Of a stretch of DNA of 51,914 nt, positions 51,397 through 51,914 are shown piece after piece. Under the pieces are notes generated by a model, which was not told the DNA's origin, searched no databases, and saw only the letters and a program-made list of their open reading frames with translations. The stretch's first letter is position 1, and each line of letters opens with the position of its first letter. Both the position numbers and the translations under genes were made by a program. Origin of the DNA: Candidatus Avimonas merdigallinarum (GTDB lineage: Bacteria > Bacillota > Clostridia > Oscillospirales > Acutalibacteraceae); assembly GCA_904377855.1 (NCBI GenBank), contig CAJFGS010000020.1, forward strand, positions 1 through 51,914, read 5' to 3'.

Positions 51397-51606
51397 AAGG
51401 GAACGACGCGCATTATGTCCGTGCTTGCATTCCTTGTAATTTATACTATCCGCCGTGGTGGCGGGATGCTCCTCATCGGTGTGATCCCACTTTGTTTATC
51501 GTATCAAACACCGGCATTTGCTCATATTGCAGATTTAAAGAACATCCGGCAATTCGCTCACCGGCAGATTGTAGTCTTCCGGTACAAGCACCAGTGTTTT
51601 GCGTTC

Positions 51607-51855
51607 CTATAATGTAGCCTGTTCCTCAGATAACACTGTCCCGGAAACCGTAGGCTCATCCATGGAAGGAGAATCCAGTGCGTCCAAAAACAAAAAGGTA
51701 AGGACAATATATCCCAGTATCGCCGCAAACAGCGCGCCAAGTACACAGACCCCGGCAATCCGCAAGCCTTTATGGATTTTCTTTCTACACAAAATCAGTA
51801 CCAGGATACCCGCCGCTATGATAAGCAGGGCAATTCCTGCTGCCCACAGCTCCAT
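51607..51855 (-). CDS. small two-helix membrane protein
   Basis: 82 residues: helix one at about 3-22, a short basic loop (CRKKIHKGLR), helix two at about 32-54, then an acidic tail (DALDSPSMDEPTVSG) that probably faces out. I know no function. The ATG at 51855 is 7 nt behind AGGGGG; an ATG 6 nt earlier sits too close. Lower GC than most of the window, like its neighbour. Confidence 0.65.
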   Translation of the reverse strand: MELWAAGIALLIIAAGILVLILCRKKIHKGLRIAGVCVLGALFAAILGYIVLTFLFLDALDSPSMDEPTVSGTVLSEEQATL

Positions 51856-51914
51856 ACGCATTCCCCCTTTATGCAACAAGTTTTCAGATGCAAATGCATG
51901 GATTTTACCAGCTT

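Noticed and set aside
1-51914. CRISPR array, rRNA genes, large defence or biosynthetic system
   Set aside because: No regularly spaced direct repeats, no rRNA sequence and no cas, restriction, NRPS/PKS or toxin genes were seen.

Overview
This window looks like chromosomal DNA from a high-GC, anaerobic Firmicute, most plausibly a Clostridia/Oscillospirales-type gut bacterium. The genome identity is inferred, not proven. The reasons are: strong AGGAGG-like ribosome sites and TTGACA-N17-TATAAT promoters in GC-rich DNA; a B12-dependent ribonucleotide reductase under an NrdR box; a thioredoxin reductase without NADPH motifs that resembles the clostridial ferredoxin-dependent type; a Bacillus/Clostridium-type L10 leader; the DUF1934-argS pair; a ROK glucokinase; and a stand-alone PduL. 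I saw no rRNA, tRNA or CRISPR array.

Layout. Positions 1-3200 hold a possible insertion-sequence end, a small XRE regulator, and a PadR / HAAS-membrane / DUF4097 cassette. 3.2-12.4 kb holds a methyltransferase, nrdJ, a frameshifted P-loop kinase gene, two surface or unknown proteins, a 55-residue membrane peptide gene behind a (GGAA)5 tract, ppk2 and hflX. 12.5-18.2 kb is a PRPP-to-NAD cluster: prs-nadA-nadB-nadC, with a decayed GNAT gene between nadA and nadB and a lower-GC GNAT gene between nadB and nadC. 18.2-19.3 kb is gene-free and carries a DnaA-box-like cluster. 19.3-25.1 kb holds a DUF2500-like membrane protein, acpP, aroE-aroK, a sodium:solute symporter and a GNAT enzyme. 25.4-27.1 kb is hxlR-trxB-trxA. 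Then come glgP, pduL, udg, an HD hydrolase with a metallophosphoesterase, a D,D-carboxypeptidase-like protein whose active site is degenerate, and cdd-rsmA. 36.6-37.7 kb is a lower-GC islet with a ribbon-helix-helix gene and an XRE gene that lacks a normal start codon. 37.8-42.2 kb is a leftward operon murI-DUF1934-argS-homocysteine methyltransferase. 42.7-46.9 kb is rpmG-secE-nusG-rplK-rplA-(L10 leader)-rplJ-rplL. It ends in a terminator and is not followed by rpoBC. 47.4-51.9 kb holds manA-glcK and several small membrane or unknown genes.

How the genes fit together. Prs makes the PRPP that NadC consumes, so the prs-nad order is functionally coherent. ManA and GlcK (sugar phosphates) and GlgP (glucose-1-phosphate from glycogen) feed glycolysis. 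PduL without microcompartment genes probably acts as an acetate-pathway phosphotransacylase. TrxB-TrxA under HxlR forms a redox module probably fed by ferredoxin. The ribosomal block is controlled by an L10-type attenuator.

I did not find a large unknown system. The best leads are: the catalytically degenerate PBP5-like protein; the probable NADPH-independent thioredoxin reductase with a WCMPC thioredoxin; GNAT insertions in the NAD operon; the missing rpoBC junction; the GGAA repeat in a ribosome-binding region; and the small regulator islet with an ACG start. Two frameshifts lie in homopolymer runs and could be assembly errors.
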